Shown one piece after another: positions 42,479 through 52,089 of a stretch of 64,000 nt of DNA. The DNA is taken from contig OZ241860.1 of the NCBI GenBank assembly GCA_965203195.1, positions 372,001 through 436,000 of the forward strand, in the 5' to 3' direction. Source of the DNA: Bin87 sp965203195. GTDB taxonomy: Bacteria; Chloroflexota; Dehalococcoidia; Lucifugimonadales; UBA3495. Below the pieces are notes generated by a model, which was given only the letters and a program-made list of their open reading frames with translations, was not told where the DNA came from and ran no database searches. Position 1 is the first letter of the stretch. The number at the start of each line of letters is the position of its first letter. The position numbers were made by a program, and so were the translations under genes.

Positions 42479-45400
42479 TTATTCCGCGTCCCGCAATACT
42501 TCGGCCGGCCGCAGCCGCCCCGCTGTGGCCCCTGCCAGAGCGATCGCCGCCAGCGCCGCCAGCGCCAGGCAGAGGAAAGTCGCCGCCAGCCAGGGCCCCT
42601 GCGCCACAAAGACCAGCGGCGGAGTGACCGCGCCCCCGGCGGCGTTGCCGGCCAGCTCGCCCAGCGTCCAGCGAGCCAGCCCCCAGCCGGCCAGCCCGCC
42701 GGCTGTGATGCCCAGCGCAGCCACAATGACCCGTTCCAGGGCCAGGCCGGCGAACCCCTGCCAGCGCGGGGTTCCCAACGCCGCCCCAACGGACAGATCA
42801 ATGCGTTGCTCCCGCACGGCGACGGCGGCGTGGGCGCACAGGGCCAGGCCCACCGCCAGCGCCAGCGCCGCCAGCCCGATGCCGGTCAGGGCATCCCAGG
42901 CGCCGCCGGCCAGCGGGTTCCGCGTAGCCAGATCCACGGCGGCGGCGCGGTCGCGCAGAAACGACAGCCGGTAGCCTACGTCCAGGATAGCGGCGGCGGC
43001 CGCGTCCCGGTCGGCAACGTCATCGGCTATGTCAAACCACCACTCGCTGGGGGTAATGGGCTGCGCTCCGGGAGCCTGCGCCAGCCAGGCGCGCAGTTCG
43101 TGAACCGACGCCACCAGAAAAGCGCGGCCGGCGTCCAGCGTGGGGAAGTGATTGACCGTAGCCGTGACCTGCATAGGCACAATGTACCCGTCCACGGTGA
43201 TGCGCACGGGCTGGCCGGCCGTGAAACCCGGCCCGCCCAACGCCGGCAGGGGCAGTGGCCCCGGCGGTATGATGATGCCGCGCGGGGAACGCCCCAGGGG
43301 TTCCTCCCAGCGGATGGACAGGCCGGCATCCCCGGCGTAGGCGGCGTCCGGCGTCCGTTCCAGCCGGTCGGGAACAGCTCCGTCCTGCGGCAGGGCCACC
43401 CAAGGGCCGACGTCCTCAAATCCTTCCACCAGCTGCCCCCCGACCGGCAGCCCGGCGCCGTGGACCGTTATATGGTCAAAAGACAAACCGCCCGGCGGCG
43501 TCCGGGAGAAAGAATCGCCCGACAGGTACACTGACACCACCCGCCAGCGGTCGCTGCCGTCATCGCCGGCCACGACGTCCGGTTCCGGCAGCGGGGCGGA
43601 CAGCGTCTGCCAGGAGGCTTCGTTCCCGAATTGAGGCGCCAGCGTACCCAGTTCCAGGTTGCGGTAGAAACCCCGTTGGTTGCCAATCCGCATCCAGAGG
43701 CGATAAGTGGGCAGCGGCACGCCGGCAGCCACCGCCCCGTCGTCCCGCAGCGCGCGGATGCTCACCCGCCGCGCGCCGGGCGGCAGGGCCACGCCGGCCG
43801 CCGCCGGCGTCAGCGTGCGGCGCAGGGGGGCCAGCAGGGTGTCCAGCGAAGCCGGATCCCCGTCGGCGAAATCGTTGCGCCACCAGGACGCCGGCGGCAG
43901 CGTGATCGGGTCAACGCCCAGGACTACGCCCCGTTGGGTTGGCCCTTCAATGAAGCCCACCGACTCGCGAATGACCGCCGAAACGGCCTCAACGCCGTCA
44001 ACAGCATTGAGACGGGCCACCCGTTCCGCCTCGGAACTTCCAATGAAGCTGGCGCCGCCGAGCACAATATCGCCGCCAATGGCGTGGCTGGCCTGGTCGG
44101 CCTCGCTGCGCGCCAGGGTGGTCTGGAAAGAGCCGGCGAACACCCCCAGCGCCGCCGCCAGGGTTATCACCACCGTCAGGGAAGCGTAAGGCAAGGGACG
44201 CCGCGCCATCCGGCGCAGGGACAGGGCGGCCCACGCCGGCGCCATCCGCTGCGCCGTCCACGCGGTGCCGGCCAGCGTCCAAGGCAGGACGCGAAGCATC
44301 AGAAAGGCCAGGGTCAGCAGCGCCGCCGCCGGCGCCAGCAGCAGCGAGGGATCCAAAGCCGGCCCCCGTTCCGCCAGCGCCCCCTCCACGAAGCCGCCCC
44401 GCTGCCTGATCTGCCAGATCAGCAGCCCCAGCGCCACTACCGCCAGGACATCAATATAGTAGCGTTGCAGCCACGGCGCGGACGGCGGACGGGCGCGGGC
44501 GCGCAGAAAGTCCAGTATCCCCAGCCGCGCCAGACTGCCGCCCGCCGCCATCAGCGTTGCCAGACTCAACAACCCGCCCAGAGCGCCCATAGCGTACATT
44601 TGCCACGACAGGGATATGGCAAGGGGCGTTTCGCCCACGCCCTCCCGCGCCGCCGGTTCTATGGTCGTGGCCAGCAGCAGGCTGCCGATGCCCCAGGCCA
44701 GCAGCGGGCCAATCAGCGTGGCGATGACGACGATGACGCCCTCGCCCAAAGCCAGCAGGCCGCCCACCTGCGGCACGCTGGCCCCCCGGCTGCGGAGCAT
44801 TGACGCCTCGGCGGCCCGCGCCCCGGCCAGCAGGCTCACCGCCAGCGCCAGAAAGTACAGGATCACCACTACCACCAGCGATATAAACAGGAACAGCGGC
44901 GCGCGCGCCAATGTCAAATCGCGCTGATAGGTCGCCAGCAGCCCCGTCCCCCGGCTGTTCTCCAGCCCCGTCAGCACATAGGAACGGGGGAAACGGCTGT
45001 TGACTTCGGTCTCCAGGGCGGTCAGGTCGTCCCGCGCCTTTTGCGCCGCGCCGGCGGTAATCACATCGGGGTTGACATAGACAAACCAGCCGTAATCTCC
45101 CACCAGCGTGGGATAGGGAACGCCAATGCCGTTGAAATAGGCCACTTCCGACACATAGATGGGCGCTACGGGGCGGCCTTCCCAGTCGCCCATTCGGAAA
45201 TAATCGGAAGCGCTCATCCAGTATTCGGCGCGGGGCGCAACGGGTTCAGCAATGCCGACGACAGTAACGGCGATATATTGCGGTTCGTCGCCGGGAAAGA
45301 CCACCAGCCACGCCTCTTTGCCCACCTCCCAGCCCAGCAGCCGCGCCGTGTCCAGCCCCAGGACCCCCTCAATGCGGGGGCTGCCGCCGTCATCTGTGGT

Positions 45401-45856
45401 TACAGCTGCGGAGGGCCACCGGCCGGCCACCAGCCGCGCGTTCTCCGTGAACCCGGTAACGAAAAAGGGCCGGCCCAGCGGAACATCAACCACGCCATAA
45501 GGCGCGCCCGCCTGCGTCAACGGCAGCGTCGGCGTCATCTTGGCGTAGCGGTTGCGGAACCGTTGCAGATAGCCGATTTCGGCGTCAATAGCGCCCTCAA
45601 TATCGGCGCGCAAGGCGGCGTAGTCCTCCGGCCCCAGCGGGCGGTTGCGAACAATAACCTGCGTATTGATGACCGTGGGCGCCGTAATCGCCAGGGCGTG
45701 CCGCAGCCCGGCCTCCGCCAGCGCCTGGGAGTACATCGCGCCCAGGGCCACTATGGTTACGGCGGCCAGGACGCCGAAAGCGGTAACAGCCAGCAGCCCC
45801 CACGCCGAGCGCATCCGCCGGGGCAGCAGCCAGAGCAGCAGGGCAAGGTTGGGCAT
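42479..45856 (-). CDS. Very large FtsX-type ABC permease
   Basis: A 1125-aa membrane protein, about twice the usual FtsX length. Hydrophobic helices appear near the N-terminus (WLLPRRMRSAWGLLAVTAFGVLA), around residues 330-460 (LFLFISLVVVVILYFLALAVSLL) and 480-590, and near the C-terminus (IGLAALALAVGLALCAHAAVAV). Two large extracellular regions lie between them, as in MacB/LolC-like permeases that handle lipids, peptides or proteins. The ATPase partner is not in the window, except possibly upstream past the adjacent oxidoreductase. Confidence 0.85.
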   Translation of the reverse strand: MPNLALLLWLLPRRMRSAWGLLAVTAFGVLAAVTIVALGAMYSQALAEAGLRHALAITAPTVINTQVIVRNRPLGPEDYAALRADIEGAIDAEIGYLQRFRNRYAKMTPTLPLTQAGAPYGVVDVPLGRPFFVTGFTENARLVAGRWPSAAVTTDDGGSPRIEGVLGLDTARLLGWEVGKEAWLVVFPGDEPQYIAVTVVGIAEPVAPRAEYWMSASDYFRMGDWEGRPVAPIYVSEVAYFNGIGVPYPTLVGDYGWFVYVNPDVITAGAAQKARDDLTALETEVNSRFPRSYVLTGLENSRGTGLLATYQRDLTLARAPLFLFISLVVVVILYFLALAVSLLAGARAAEASMLRSRGASVPQVGGLLALGEGVIVVIATLIGPLLAWGIGSLLLATTIEPAAREGVGETPLAISLSWQMYAMGALGGLLSLATLMAAGGSLARLGILDFLRARARPPSAPWLQRYYIDVLAVVALGLLIWQIRQRGGFVEGALAERGPALDPSLLLAPAAALLTLAFLMLRVLPWTLAGTAWTAQRMAPAWAALSLRRMARRPLPYASLTVVITLAAALGVFAGSFQTTLARSEADQASHAIGGDIVLGGASFIGSSEAERVARLNAVDGVEAVSAVIRESVGFIEGPTQRGVVLGVDPITLPPASWWRNDFADGDPASLDTLLAPLRRTLTPAAAGVALPPGARRVSIRALRDDGAVAAGVPLPTYRLWMRIGNQRGFYRNLELGTLAPQFGNEASWQTLSAPLPEPDVVAGDDGSDRWRVVSVYLSGDSFSRTPPGGLSFDHITVHGAGLPVGGQLVEGFEDVGPWVALPQDGAVPDRLERTPDAAYAGDAGLSIRWEEPLGRSPRGIIIPPGPLPLPALGGPGFTAGQPVRITVDGYIVPMQVTATVNHFPTLDAGRAFLVASVHELRAWLAQAPGAQPITPSEWWFDIADDVADRDAAAAAILDVGYRLSFLRDRAAAVDLATRNPLAGGAWDALTGIGLAALALAVGLALCAHAAVAVREQRIDLSVGAALGTPRWQGFAGLALERVIVAALGITAGGLAGWGLARWTLGELAGNAAGGAVTPPLVFVAQGPWLAATFLCLALAALAAIALAGATAGRLRPAEVLRDAE

Positions 45857-45912
45857 TGCGGACGCCGGCGGTGTCGCAGTCGAGACGCGGTGCAATCGGA
45901 CGGGACGCTGCG

Positions 45913-47031
45913 CTATGCCGCCATCTCGGCGGCGATGCGTTCCCGCAGCCGGGGCAGCAGCGTGTCGGCGGCGCGCCGGCATTCCTCAACATGAGGAAAG
46001 CCGCTCAAAATAAACTCGTCAATGCCCAGGCGCCAGTATTGCAGCAGTTCGTCGGCAACCTGGTCGGGCGTGCCGACCAGGGCGCTGCCGCAGTTCACGC
46101 GCACTTCGGAAAGCCCGTTCCAGAGCTGGCGCCCCAGGCGATGGCCGGCGGCGGCCCGCGCCTGCGCCTGCTGGCCTACCATGGGCGTGCCGGCAATGGC
46201 GGCCCGGCGCTGCGCCTTGACGGCCGGGTCGGCGTGAGCGATTAGGTTGTTGGCGGCGTCCCAAGCGTCCTGTTCGTCCTCGCGGATGACCAGATGGGTA
46301 CGCAGGCCCAGGGAGAGCGGGCGGCCGGCGGCGGCGTACTGCTCCCGCAGGTTAGCGATGCGCCCGGCGGTATCCTCCAGCGGCTCAATCCAGCCCAGGT
46401 GGACATCGGCCTGGCGCGCGGACAGGCCCACCGCGCGGGGCGATGCGCCGCCCAGGTAGAAACGGGGCGCGTCATCCCCCGGCGCCGGCGCGCAGTAGGC
46501 GCCGGCCAGCCGGTAGAAATCGCCGTCGTAGTACACGGGCTGGGGCTGCTGCCAAAGCACGCGGCAGGCGGCAATGAACTCCTCGGCGCGTTCATAGCGG
46601 GTGGCGTGGTCGCTTACTTCGCCAATGCGCTCGAAGTCGTTCTGGATGCCCCCGGGGACAATATTGATGTCCAGCCGGCCGCCGGATATGTGATGCAACG
46701 CCGCCGCCATCTGCGCGAACAGCCCCAGGGCGATGAACCCCGGCCGCACCGCCACCAGAAAGCGGATGCGCTCGGTGACGGCCGCCAGCGCCGTGGCGGT
46801 AGTCCAGGTTTCCGCCAGCGGTGCGTCCTCGGCAAACAGGCCGTTGGCGAAGCGGGTGGGTATCAGCAGCGAGTAAAAACCGCACTCCTCGGCGGTGGCA
46901 ACGACCTGCCGCAGGTAGTCAAAGGTTGGAGGGCGCGGCGCGCGGCGGACGCCGGCCCGGTCGCCGTCGCCGTCAATGGGAATGAACCAGTCAAAGCGGG
47001 GTTCGGGCCGAAACCCGTTGTGCAGTGTCAT
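45913..47031 (-). CDS. LLM-class flavin-dependent oxidoreductase (SsuD-like) 2
   Basis: A 372-aa luciferase-like monooxygenase, paralogous to the one at 39868. It has FDWFIPIDGDGDR at the front, VATAEECGFYSLLIPTRFANG, LDINIVPGGIQNDFERIGE and PRFYLGGASPRAVGLSARQADVH. The fold and FMN-binding pattern match alkanesulfonate monooxygenases. The two LLM genes flank the coiled-coil, VOC and permease genes, all on the minus strand. Confidence 0.9.
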   Translation of the reverse strand: MTLHNGFRPEPRFDWFIPIDGDGDRAGVRRAPRPPTFDYLRQVVATAEECGFYSLLIPTRFANGLFAEDAPLAETWTTATALAAVTERIRFLVAVRPGFIALGLFAQMAAALHHISGGRLDINIVPGGIQNDFERIGEVSDHATRYERAEEFIAACRVLWQQPQPVYYDGDFYRLAGAYCAPAPGDDAPRFYLGGASPRAVGLSARQADVHLGWIEPLEDTAGRIANLREQYAAAGRPLSLGLRTHLVIREDEQDAWDAANNLIAHADPAVKAQRRAAIAGTPMVGQQAQARAAAGHRLGRQLWNGLSEVRVNCGSALVGTPDQVADELLQYWRLGIDEFILSGFPHVEECRRAADTLLPRLRERIAAEMAA

Positions 47032-47131
47032 AAGTCACCAGTCAGCTCTGGGGTAAAGGCGGGATGCCAACGGGCGACATCCTACAACCCGGCGGCGATG
47101 ACGGTCAATCTTGTTGTTTGTCGCACCGCAG

Positions 47132-47239
47132 GGCCATCGCATTTGAGACAATTCGCCTTGTGGGGTCTGATTTCACAGGAAGATGTGACCAAAGCCGTAG
47201 CCAGATGTGCGAATACTGTTGCATTCGTCGTTCTAAAAT
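47132..47239 (+). repeat. Diverged repeat copy 1
   Basis: GCCATCGCATTTG ... GATGTGACCAAAGCCGTA ... GTGCGAATACTGTTGCATTCG resembles 48189-48298 (GCCATCACATTTG ... AATGTGACCGAATCCGTA ... TTGCGAATCGCGCTGCATTCG) in the same order. Both can be read as a short frame ending in AN..AFV and a stop. Confidence 0.45.
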
Positions 47240-47458
47240 AAGCTTATCACTAGGCCGTGTTGACATTTCGTCGCTGCTTCGTCATTCCAGATGGCACCGG
47301 AAACCAGGCGTTTTTGCCACCATTTTCGCCGACTCCATCTGTATGATATGAACCTGGAATCGCCGCTTGGAGCAGAAAACGGCCACACCGAATGCCCTGA
47401 CCGGGAAATATCAACAGGACCTAAGATAACACAAGATGAATGCCCAATGCGATAGACC

Positions 47459-47486
47459 TACGGTCTGCCCTACAGGGCAGACCGTA
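47459..47486. terminator. Perfect hairpin
   Basis: TACGGTCTGCCC (47459-47470) and GGGCAGACCGTA (47475-47486) are exact inverted copies with a TACA loop. No T run follows. It could be a terminator or a palindromic protein-binding site. Confidence 0.45.
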
Positions 47487-47587
47487 ATCATTAGCATTCT
47501 CCGTGCTAGCCAAGCGAATAGCCTCTCGCGGCTGCTTTGTCGGTACTTGCTGATAGATTTCCGTAGTTGAGGCGATGTAGCATACTT

Positions 47588-47941
47588 TCAGATCCGCGCG
47601 CGGAACTCGTCGCGCGTTTTGATGATCTCCATCAGTTCGCCATCAGTGATAAAATCCGGGTTGGTTACCAGCATTATCACACCGGATTTGTCGATCTTTT
47701 CCATCGGAATCGGATCTTCGTTGCCGGCCAGTGCCCATGGTGCGACAGACAGCCGGATCATCTCGGCTATTTGCTCGCGAGTGAGGTATGTCTGCTCCAA
47801 GTGCAACAGCACAAGCTCAATGATCTTGTCCGCGTCGTCGGCCATGGCATTGCCAGCCTCTCCGAATCTGCTCCGCCACTCATCCGTGATCTTCCGCGTG
47901 GCTTCAGCGATCGTTGTGTATTCCTGATCTGCGATGCTCAT
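47588..47941 (-). CDS. Unknown 117-aa protein
   Basis: The frame starts MSIADQEYTTIAEATRKIT with GGAGGA upstream (complement of 47944-47949). It has helical stretches (AEATRKITDEWRSRFGEAG, DKIIELVLLHLEQTYL, TREQIAEMIRLS) and ends IKTRDEFRARI. The composition looks real and is unlike neighbouring genes in G+C. Family not recognised. It is bracketed by the two diverged repeats, which suggests it may have been carried in. Confidence 0.6.
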   Translation of the reverse strand: MSIADQEYTTIAEATRKITDEWRSRFGEAGNAMADDADKIIELVLLHLEQTYLTREQIAEMIRLSVAPWALAGNEDPIPMEKIDKSGVIMLVTNPDFITDGELMEIIKTRDEFRARI

Positions 47942-48408
47942 GCTTCCTCCTTTGGTTAGTACTGCTGCGCACTTGAGGCACGCTTTTGCTGTGGATACGG
48001 AAATGTTCCTCCACTCATGGCCTAGCGTCGCTAGCTGTCTGCCTTAGAGGTCAGCCGCTCCACTATGGCGTAGTAGGTTGCATTGCACAGAGCACCCTGT
48101 TCGTATTCTGTCGGACCCGACAGCGAACACAGGCACGTTGATTTTACTCCGGGTATCGGTCTGTGTCAACCGGAACTGCATTTCGGTCAGAGCCATCACA
48201 TTTGGGGCCAATGTGTTCTATGTAGTGCCGATTGCACGGAAGAATGTGACCGAATCCGTAAATGTGTTTGCGAATCGCGCTGCATTCGTAGCATAGGAAC
48301 GGGGCGTATCAACGAAGCAGCAAAGGAATTCTCCAAGCATGATAGCCCTGTGCTGCACCGCCGGCGGATGCGGAGCCGGGCAATCCGCCTGCCCGCGCCG
48401 GTTCCCGG
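47942..48408. other. Low-G+C intergenic patch with second repeat copy
   Basis: 467 bases between the unknown gene and the amidohydrolase stop. They hold the second diverged repeat (about 48189-48298) and short inverted repeats (for example around 48005-48045). I see no RNA gene and no convincing open frame; a 72-codon frame at 48078-48296 is mostly the repeat. Confidence 0.4.
48189..48298 (+). repeat. Diverged repeat copy 2
   Basis: See 47132-47239. About 70% identity by eye over the best 55 bases. The two copies are direct, about 1.06 kb apart, and flank the unknown gene. Confidence 0.45.
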
Positions 48409-49263
48409 CTATTCCGCAATGACCGGCGACCAGTTGTAAATCCGGGCCAGACTGCCGCCCATCAGCGTGGCGCGCTCGGCATCGGAAAGCCCCTCGGCAA
48501 CGCGGAACGCCGCCACGCCCTGCTCGTAGGTGAGCAGATTGACGGCGCGCGTCCAGTCGGTGCCCCACAGACAGCGCTCCAGGCCATAGGCGCGGAATAC
48601 CTGCCCCAGGGGTTCCCAGATGTCGGGGTAGGGGAACGGCTGGTGCGACAGGGTGCAGGCGCCGGAGATTTTGATGGCGACATTGTCGTATTCCGCCAGG
48701 GCCAGAACATTGAGCAGGTCGGCAAAGGGTTCCGGCGGCGCCGGCGGCGTGAAAGGCTGGGGCAGGCCAACATGGTCAATCACCAGCTGCGTGTTGGGAT
48801 GGCGGCGCGCCAGCTCGCCGAACAGGGACAGATGGCCGGAGCACATCACATTGACGGGAATGCCGGCTTGCGCGCCCGCGGCCAGGATGCGCCCGAGACC
48901 GGGGTCGTCGGCCTCATAGGGCTGGTAGGAAAGCATCACGCGGGCGCCGACTACGCCGGGGGTGGCGGCCCACTGGGCCACTTCGTCGGCCACGGTTTCC
49001 GATTGGGGATCAAAGGGCTTGATGAGGCCGAAGCGGCCGGGGTGTTTGGCGTACACCTCCAGGGCGTAGCTGGCGTCGTAGCGATACATCGAGTAGGGCG
49101 AAATCAGCAGCGCGCCAGCCACGCCGACGGCGTCCATAGCCGCCACCATGTCGTCGCCGGTAACTTCCGCGGGGCCTTCCAGATGGCCCGCCCAGGGGCG
49201 TTCGGGACGATTGCGTTCGTAGGCGTGCACCTGCGCGTCGATGACGGGGGCAGTAGCGGGCAT
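48409..49263 (-). CDS. Amidohydrolase-family (TIM-barrel) hydrolase
   Basis: A 284-aa protein starting MPATAPVIDAQVHAYERNRP at 49263 (GGAG upstream). It has the N-terminal DAQVHAY where the HxH motif is QxH, then GRFGLIKPFDPQS, TPGVVGARVMLSYQ, VIDHVGLPQPF, and the end LWGTDWTRAVNLL, where the Asp of GTDW is the expected catalytic residue. This is the amidohydrolase_2/pyrone-dicarboxylate-lactonase-like group. The substrate is unknown. Confidence 0.9.
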   Translation of the reverse strand: MPATAPVIDAQVHAYERNRPERPWAGHLEGPAEVTGDDMVAAMDAVGVAGALLISPYSMYRYDASYALEVYAKHPGRFGLIKPFDPQSETVADEVAQWAATPGVVGARVMLSYQPYEADDPGLGRILAAGAQAGIPVNVMCSGHLSLFGELARRHPNTQLVIDHVGLPQPFTPPAPPEPFADLLNVLALAEYDNVAIKISGACTLSHQPFPYPDIWEPLGQVFRAYGLERCLWGTDWTRAVNLLTYEQGVAAFRVAEGLSDAERATLMGGSLARIYNWSPVIAE

Positions 49264-49505
49264 GGAATGAGCTCCTTGCGGTCGGTGGGCGTCGGCGGTT
49301 TTGAGACAGGGGCGAGTGCGGCTATTTTGGGCTTTTTGGCGGGCCGGCGCAAGGATTGGGGAACAGGGATTGCGCGCCTGCAAGCCGTTACCGAGGGTTT
49401 GGCGCAGGCGCCGGCCTGGCACATCGCATCCCGACAGCAATCATAATCGGTCACACATAATCAATCACAATCAATCATAAAAGAGCGCGTTATCCTAGCC
49501 GGCGG

Positions 49506-50516
49506 TTATGCCCCCACATCGCCGGCGTCCTCGCCATCCGACCGCGCCGCCGGCGTCGGCATTGGCGGGTTGGGGTTTATTTCCATCTCCCGCTGGTACC
49601 ACATATACATTACGATGCCGGCGGCGATGATGCTCATCATATCGCCCGGCACCCACAGCGCCAGCCCGCCCAGTTGCTGGTCGGAGAGGTAGGACAGCCC
49701 TTCCCACGGGCGCGGCAACGTCTGGTATGCCGAGTAGATCGCCGTATCCCGGAAGGTTATCGCCGCCCCCAGCAACGTGTTGGGCAGCACAATGATGCCC
49801 AGATACAGCACCCGCAGCCCGTAATGCAGCCGCGAACGGTGGGGCTTGGGGTCAATCACAATCCACCAGAACAGGAACCCGCTGGCCAGCATCGTGGCGT
49901 GCATCGCCTCGTGCACCCAGTCATTGTGCACCGCCAGATTGTGCGGGCCGGGCGTTTGCCAGATGAACAGCAGCGCCAGAAAAGTCACTACCGTGAATAT
50001 CGGGTTGGTGATTTTGCCGTAGAGCCACCTTGCGCCCGGCTGCCGGACAATGCGCCGCACCACGCCTTGCCGCAGCCACGCCGGCATCCCCCGCAGCATC
50101 GGCGTCAGCGGCGCCCCCAGCAGTATCAGCAGCGGCCCCACCATTCGCACCAGCAGATGCTGCACCTGGTGGATGGCGAAATAATGCTCCGCCAGCGGCT
50201 CAACAGGCGACTGGAGCGCGACGAACAGGACCACAATGCCGGCGCAGAAGCTGGCCCGCTGCCAGCCGCCGACGCGATGCGTCGGGTTGGGCCAGTTGCT
50301 CAACCCGTTGAAGTACAGATACAGCGCCGCCAGCAGGAACAGGCTGGGGACGGGGTTGGTGGTGAACCCCCAGGCGGTGGCCGGCGTCTGCCCCGGCGGA
50401 ATGCCCTGGTGCGCCGAAGCGATGTGGACACCCGTCAGCAACGCCGCCGCGCCGCCGGCGATAATGCCGCCGCCGATTGCGCCGGCTGTAATCATCCAAC
50501 GCCGGCCGGTTGCCAT
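49506..50516 (-). CDS. CtaG-type cytochrome oxidase assembly protein
   Basis: A 336-aa membrane protein of the Caa3_CtaG family with about seven helices. It has FFAIHQVQHLLV-like HYFAIHQVQHLLVRMVGPLL, WIVIDPKPHRSRL and the closing PGDMMSIIAAGIVMYMWYQRE, family features including the conserved His residues. It may bring copper to cytochrome c oxidase. Its ATG overlaps the upstream gene's TAA by one base, so the two are coupled. Confidence 0.88.
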   Translation of the reverse strand: MATGRRWMITAGAIGGGIIAGGAAALLTGVHIASAHQGIPPGQTPATAWGFTTNPVPSLFLLAALYLYFNGLSNWPNPTHRVGGWQRASFCAGIVVLFVALQSPVEPLAEHYFAIHQVQHLLVRMVGPLLILLGAPLTPMLRGMPAWLRQGVVRRIVRQPGARWLYGKITNPIFTVVTFLALLFIWQTPGPHNLAVHNDWVHEAMHATMLASGFLFWWIVIDPKPHRSRLHYGLRVLYLGIIVLPNTLLGAAITFRDTAIYSAYQTLPRPWEGLSYLSDQQLGGLALWVPGDMMSIIAAGIVMYMWYQREMEINPNPPMPTPAARSDGEDAGDVGA

Positions 50517-51097
50517 TATGCCGCCGTGGCGTCGCCGGCGCGGGCGGCGCGTTCCCGCTGCGTCCTGCGGATGCGCCAGAGCAGATAGCCGGCGCCGGCG
50601 AAAATCGCCGCCGCCACGCCGATGAAAACGAACCCGGCCTGCGGGCTGCTTGTGGGCGCAATCACCTCAAAGTCAAAACCCTCCGCGCCGTAGGCAACTT
50701 TGTCCGGCGTTTCAATCAGCAGGTCGGTTTCCCACACGCCGGCCTTTTTCATATTCACCATGGCCACGAAAGTGCCGGGCTGGTCCAGCTTGGTGGCGAG
50801 GGCATACCCGGTATCCTCGCTGCCCTGCCGCGAGGTGATAATCCGCACGATCAGGTCGCCGGCCGGGGCGCCCGACGCCGTATCCGTGGCCCGGATGATA
50901 AACCACGCCGCCTGCAACGACGGCAGGGGCCTGGCATTCACCACCACCGTGTAAGGGCCGGCTTGCGTTTCCCGCTCCTGTTCATCCAGCCCGATAATGT
51001 CCTGGGCGTACGCCGGCGATGCGCCGCCGGCGCCGCTGCCAACGCCGGCCAGCGCCAGCAGCACAATGACCAGCAGTTTGCCGGCTGCGCCGCGCAT
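50516..51097 (-). CDS. YtkA/FixH-like exported protein
   Basis: A 193-aa protein with a signal peptide (AAGKLLVIVLLALAGVGS ... AYAQ) and a C-terminal membrane helix (AGFVFIGVAAAIFAGAGYLL) before a basic tail. The middle is a beta-rich domain (GPYTVVVNARPL, VAMVNMKKAGVWETDLLI) like YtkA/FixH copper or oxidase-assembly proteins. It directly precedes ctaG with a one-base overlap, supporting a role in copper or cytochrome oxidase handling. Confidence 0.75.
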   Translation of the reverse strand: MRGAAGKLLVIVLLALAGVGSGAGGASPAYAQDIIGLDEQERETQAGPYTVVVNARPLPSLQAAWFIIRATDTASGAPAGDLIVRIITSRQGSEDTGYALATKLDQPGTFVAMVNMKKAGVWETDLLIETPDKVAYGAEGFDFEVIAPTSSPQAGFVFIGVAAAIFAGAGYLLWRIRRTQRERAARAGDATAA

Positions 51098-51132
51098 TGC
51101 GAATGCCCTCGCCCCGCTGCGTAAAAAGTCGG

Positions 51133-51792
51133 TCAGGGCTGGAAAGTCTTGCGCCAGATGCCCGGCGAGCCGGCGGCGTGGGTCATTACTGCCCGCATCC
51201 GCGCATTGTCGGGATGCGCTTCCCGCTGCTCCAGCCAGGCGGCGGTGGACGATACCTCCGGGTTGTCAAACTCGTACACCGTGGCGTAGGCCGGCTCGCC
51301 CCGGACCGCCTTCCAGCGCCGGCCCCGGATGACGCCCGGCGCCTTTTCGTAGTTGGGCACATAGACGCCGGAGTACCAGTCGTTCCACTCGTCGTCGTTT
51401 TCGGCGGGAACGTCCATGCGGCCGATTTGCAGAGCCGGCGACATATCGGCGTTCGCCAGTTCGTCGGACAGCGTGGTCGGGTGGATCATCCGATAGACAT
51501 TGTTGATGAGGGTGGTGGCCACGGCGCGGGGGCCGACTTTCTGGCCCCAGGGCGTGGGCGGGCGGTTTTTGAAAGCCTCGGTATTGATGACATCGGCGGA
51601 TTCCAGCTCGTACATCGCCAGATGCTTGGGGCCGCTGCTGGTGGCCTCGTAGCGCGCCGCGTTCAGAACGCCGGGCACGGCGAGCAGCTCCTGCAAATGC
51701 TCGGTGTTGTACCACTGGTTGAACTCATCCTCAACATTGGCGGGGACTTCGCACCAGACCATCATCAAGCCGGCGCCGCGTTTTTTCGGCAT
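51133..51792 (-). CDS. Two-repeat dimeric alpha/beta-barrel protein
   Basis: A 219-aa protein starting MPKKRGAGLMMVWCEVPANV at 51792 (GCAGGAGG upstream). It has two similar halves: EFNQWYNTEHLQELLAVPGVLNAARYEA and EWNDWYSGVYVPNYEKAPGVIRGRRWKA. This layout is typical of EthD/DUF4286-like ferredoxin-fold proteins, which are often degradation enzymes or uncharacterised. No catalytic assignment is possible. Confidence 0.8.
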   Translation of the reverse strand: MPKKRGAGLMMVWCEVPANVEDEFNQWYNTEHLQELLAVPGVLNAARYEATSSGPKHLAMYELESADVINTEAFKNRPPTPWGQKVGPRAVATTLINNVYRMIHPTTLSDELANADMSPALQIGRMDVPAENDDEWNDWYSGVYVPNYEKAPGVIRGRRWKAVRGEPAYATVYEFDNPEVSSTAAWLEQREAHPDNARMRAVMTHAAGSPGIWRKTFQP

Positions 51793-52089
51793 AAGGAACC
51801 TCCTGCCCGGTGGGCGTGTTGGCGTTTGGCGTTGACCGTCATCGGTTGGGTACAGATTGACCGGGGTCAGTGTAACACAAACCGGCCGTGGGCGGGGCAT
51901 TGGCCGGCGATGGATCAATTCCGAGGCCGACGGCACACAGACCGGCCGCGCCGCCGGACGGCGCCAATCCATCCGGTGCCCTGTCAGCGCCGGGCACCCT
52001 GCGGCGCGCTTCCCTTCATTCGGGAAGCTGTCCCGGCAGGAGGCTGTCCCGGGATTAGCCCGGTTAGCCCGGCGACCGGGGGCGGTTAT

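Larger units (their letters stand above)
47032..47587. other. Low-G+C intergenic patch
   Basis: 556 bases without a convincing gene. They hold the first copy of a diverged repeat (about 47132-47239), a degraded CGTCATTCCAG repeat at 47280, and a perfect 12-bp hairpin at 47459-47486. Base composition is clearly more A+T-rich than the surroundings. Confidence 0.5.

Noticed and set aside
47064..47351. Possible transposase fragment
   Set aside because: The translation shows no DDE or other transposase motif, so I describe the region as repeats only.
48005..48060. tRNA-like palindrome near the unknown gene
   Set aside because: Short inverted repeats are present but no cloverleaf or T-loop can be drawn.
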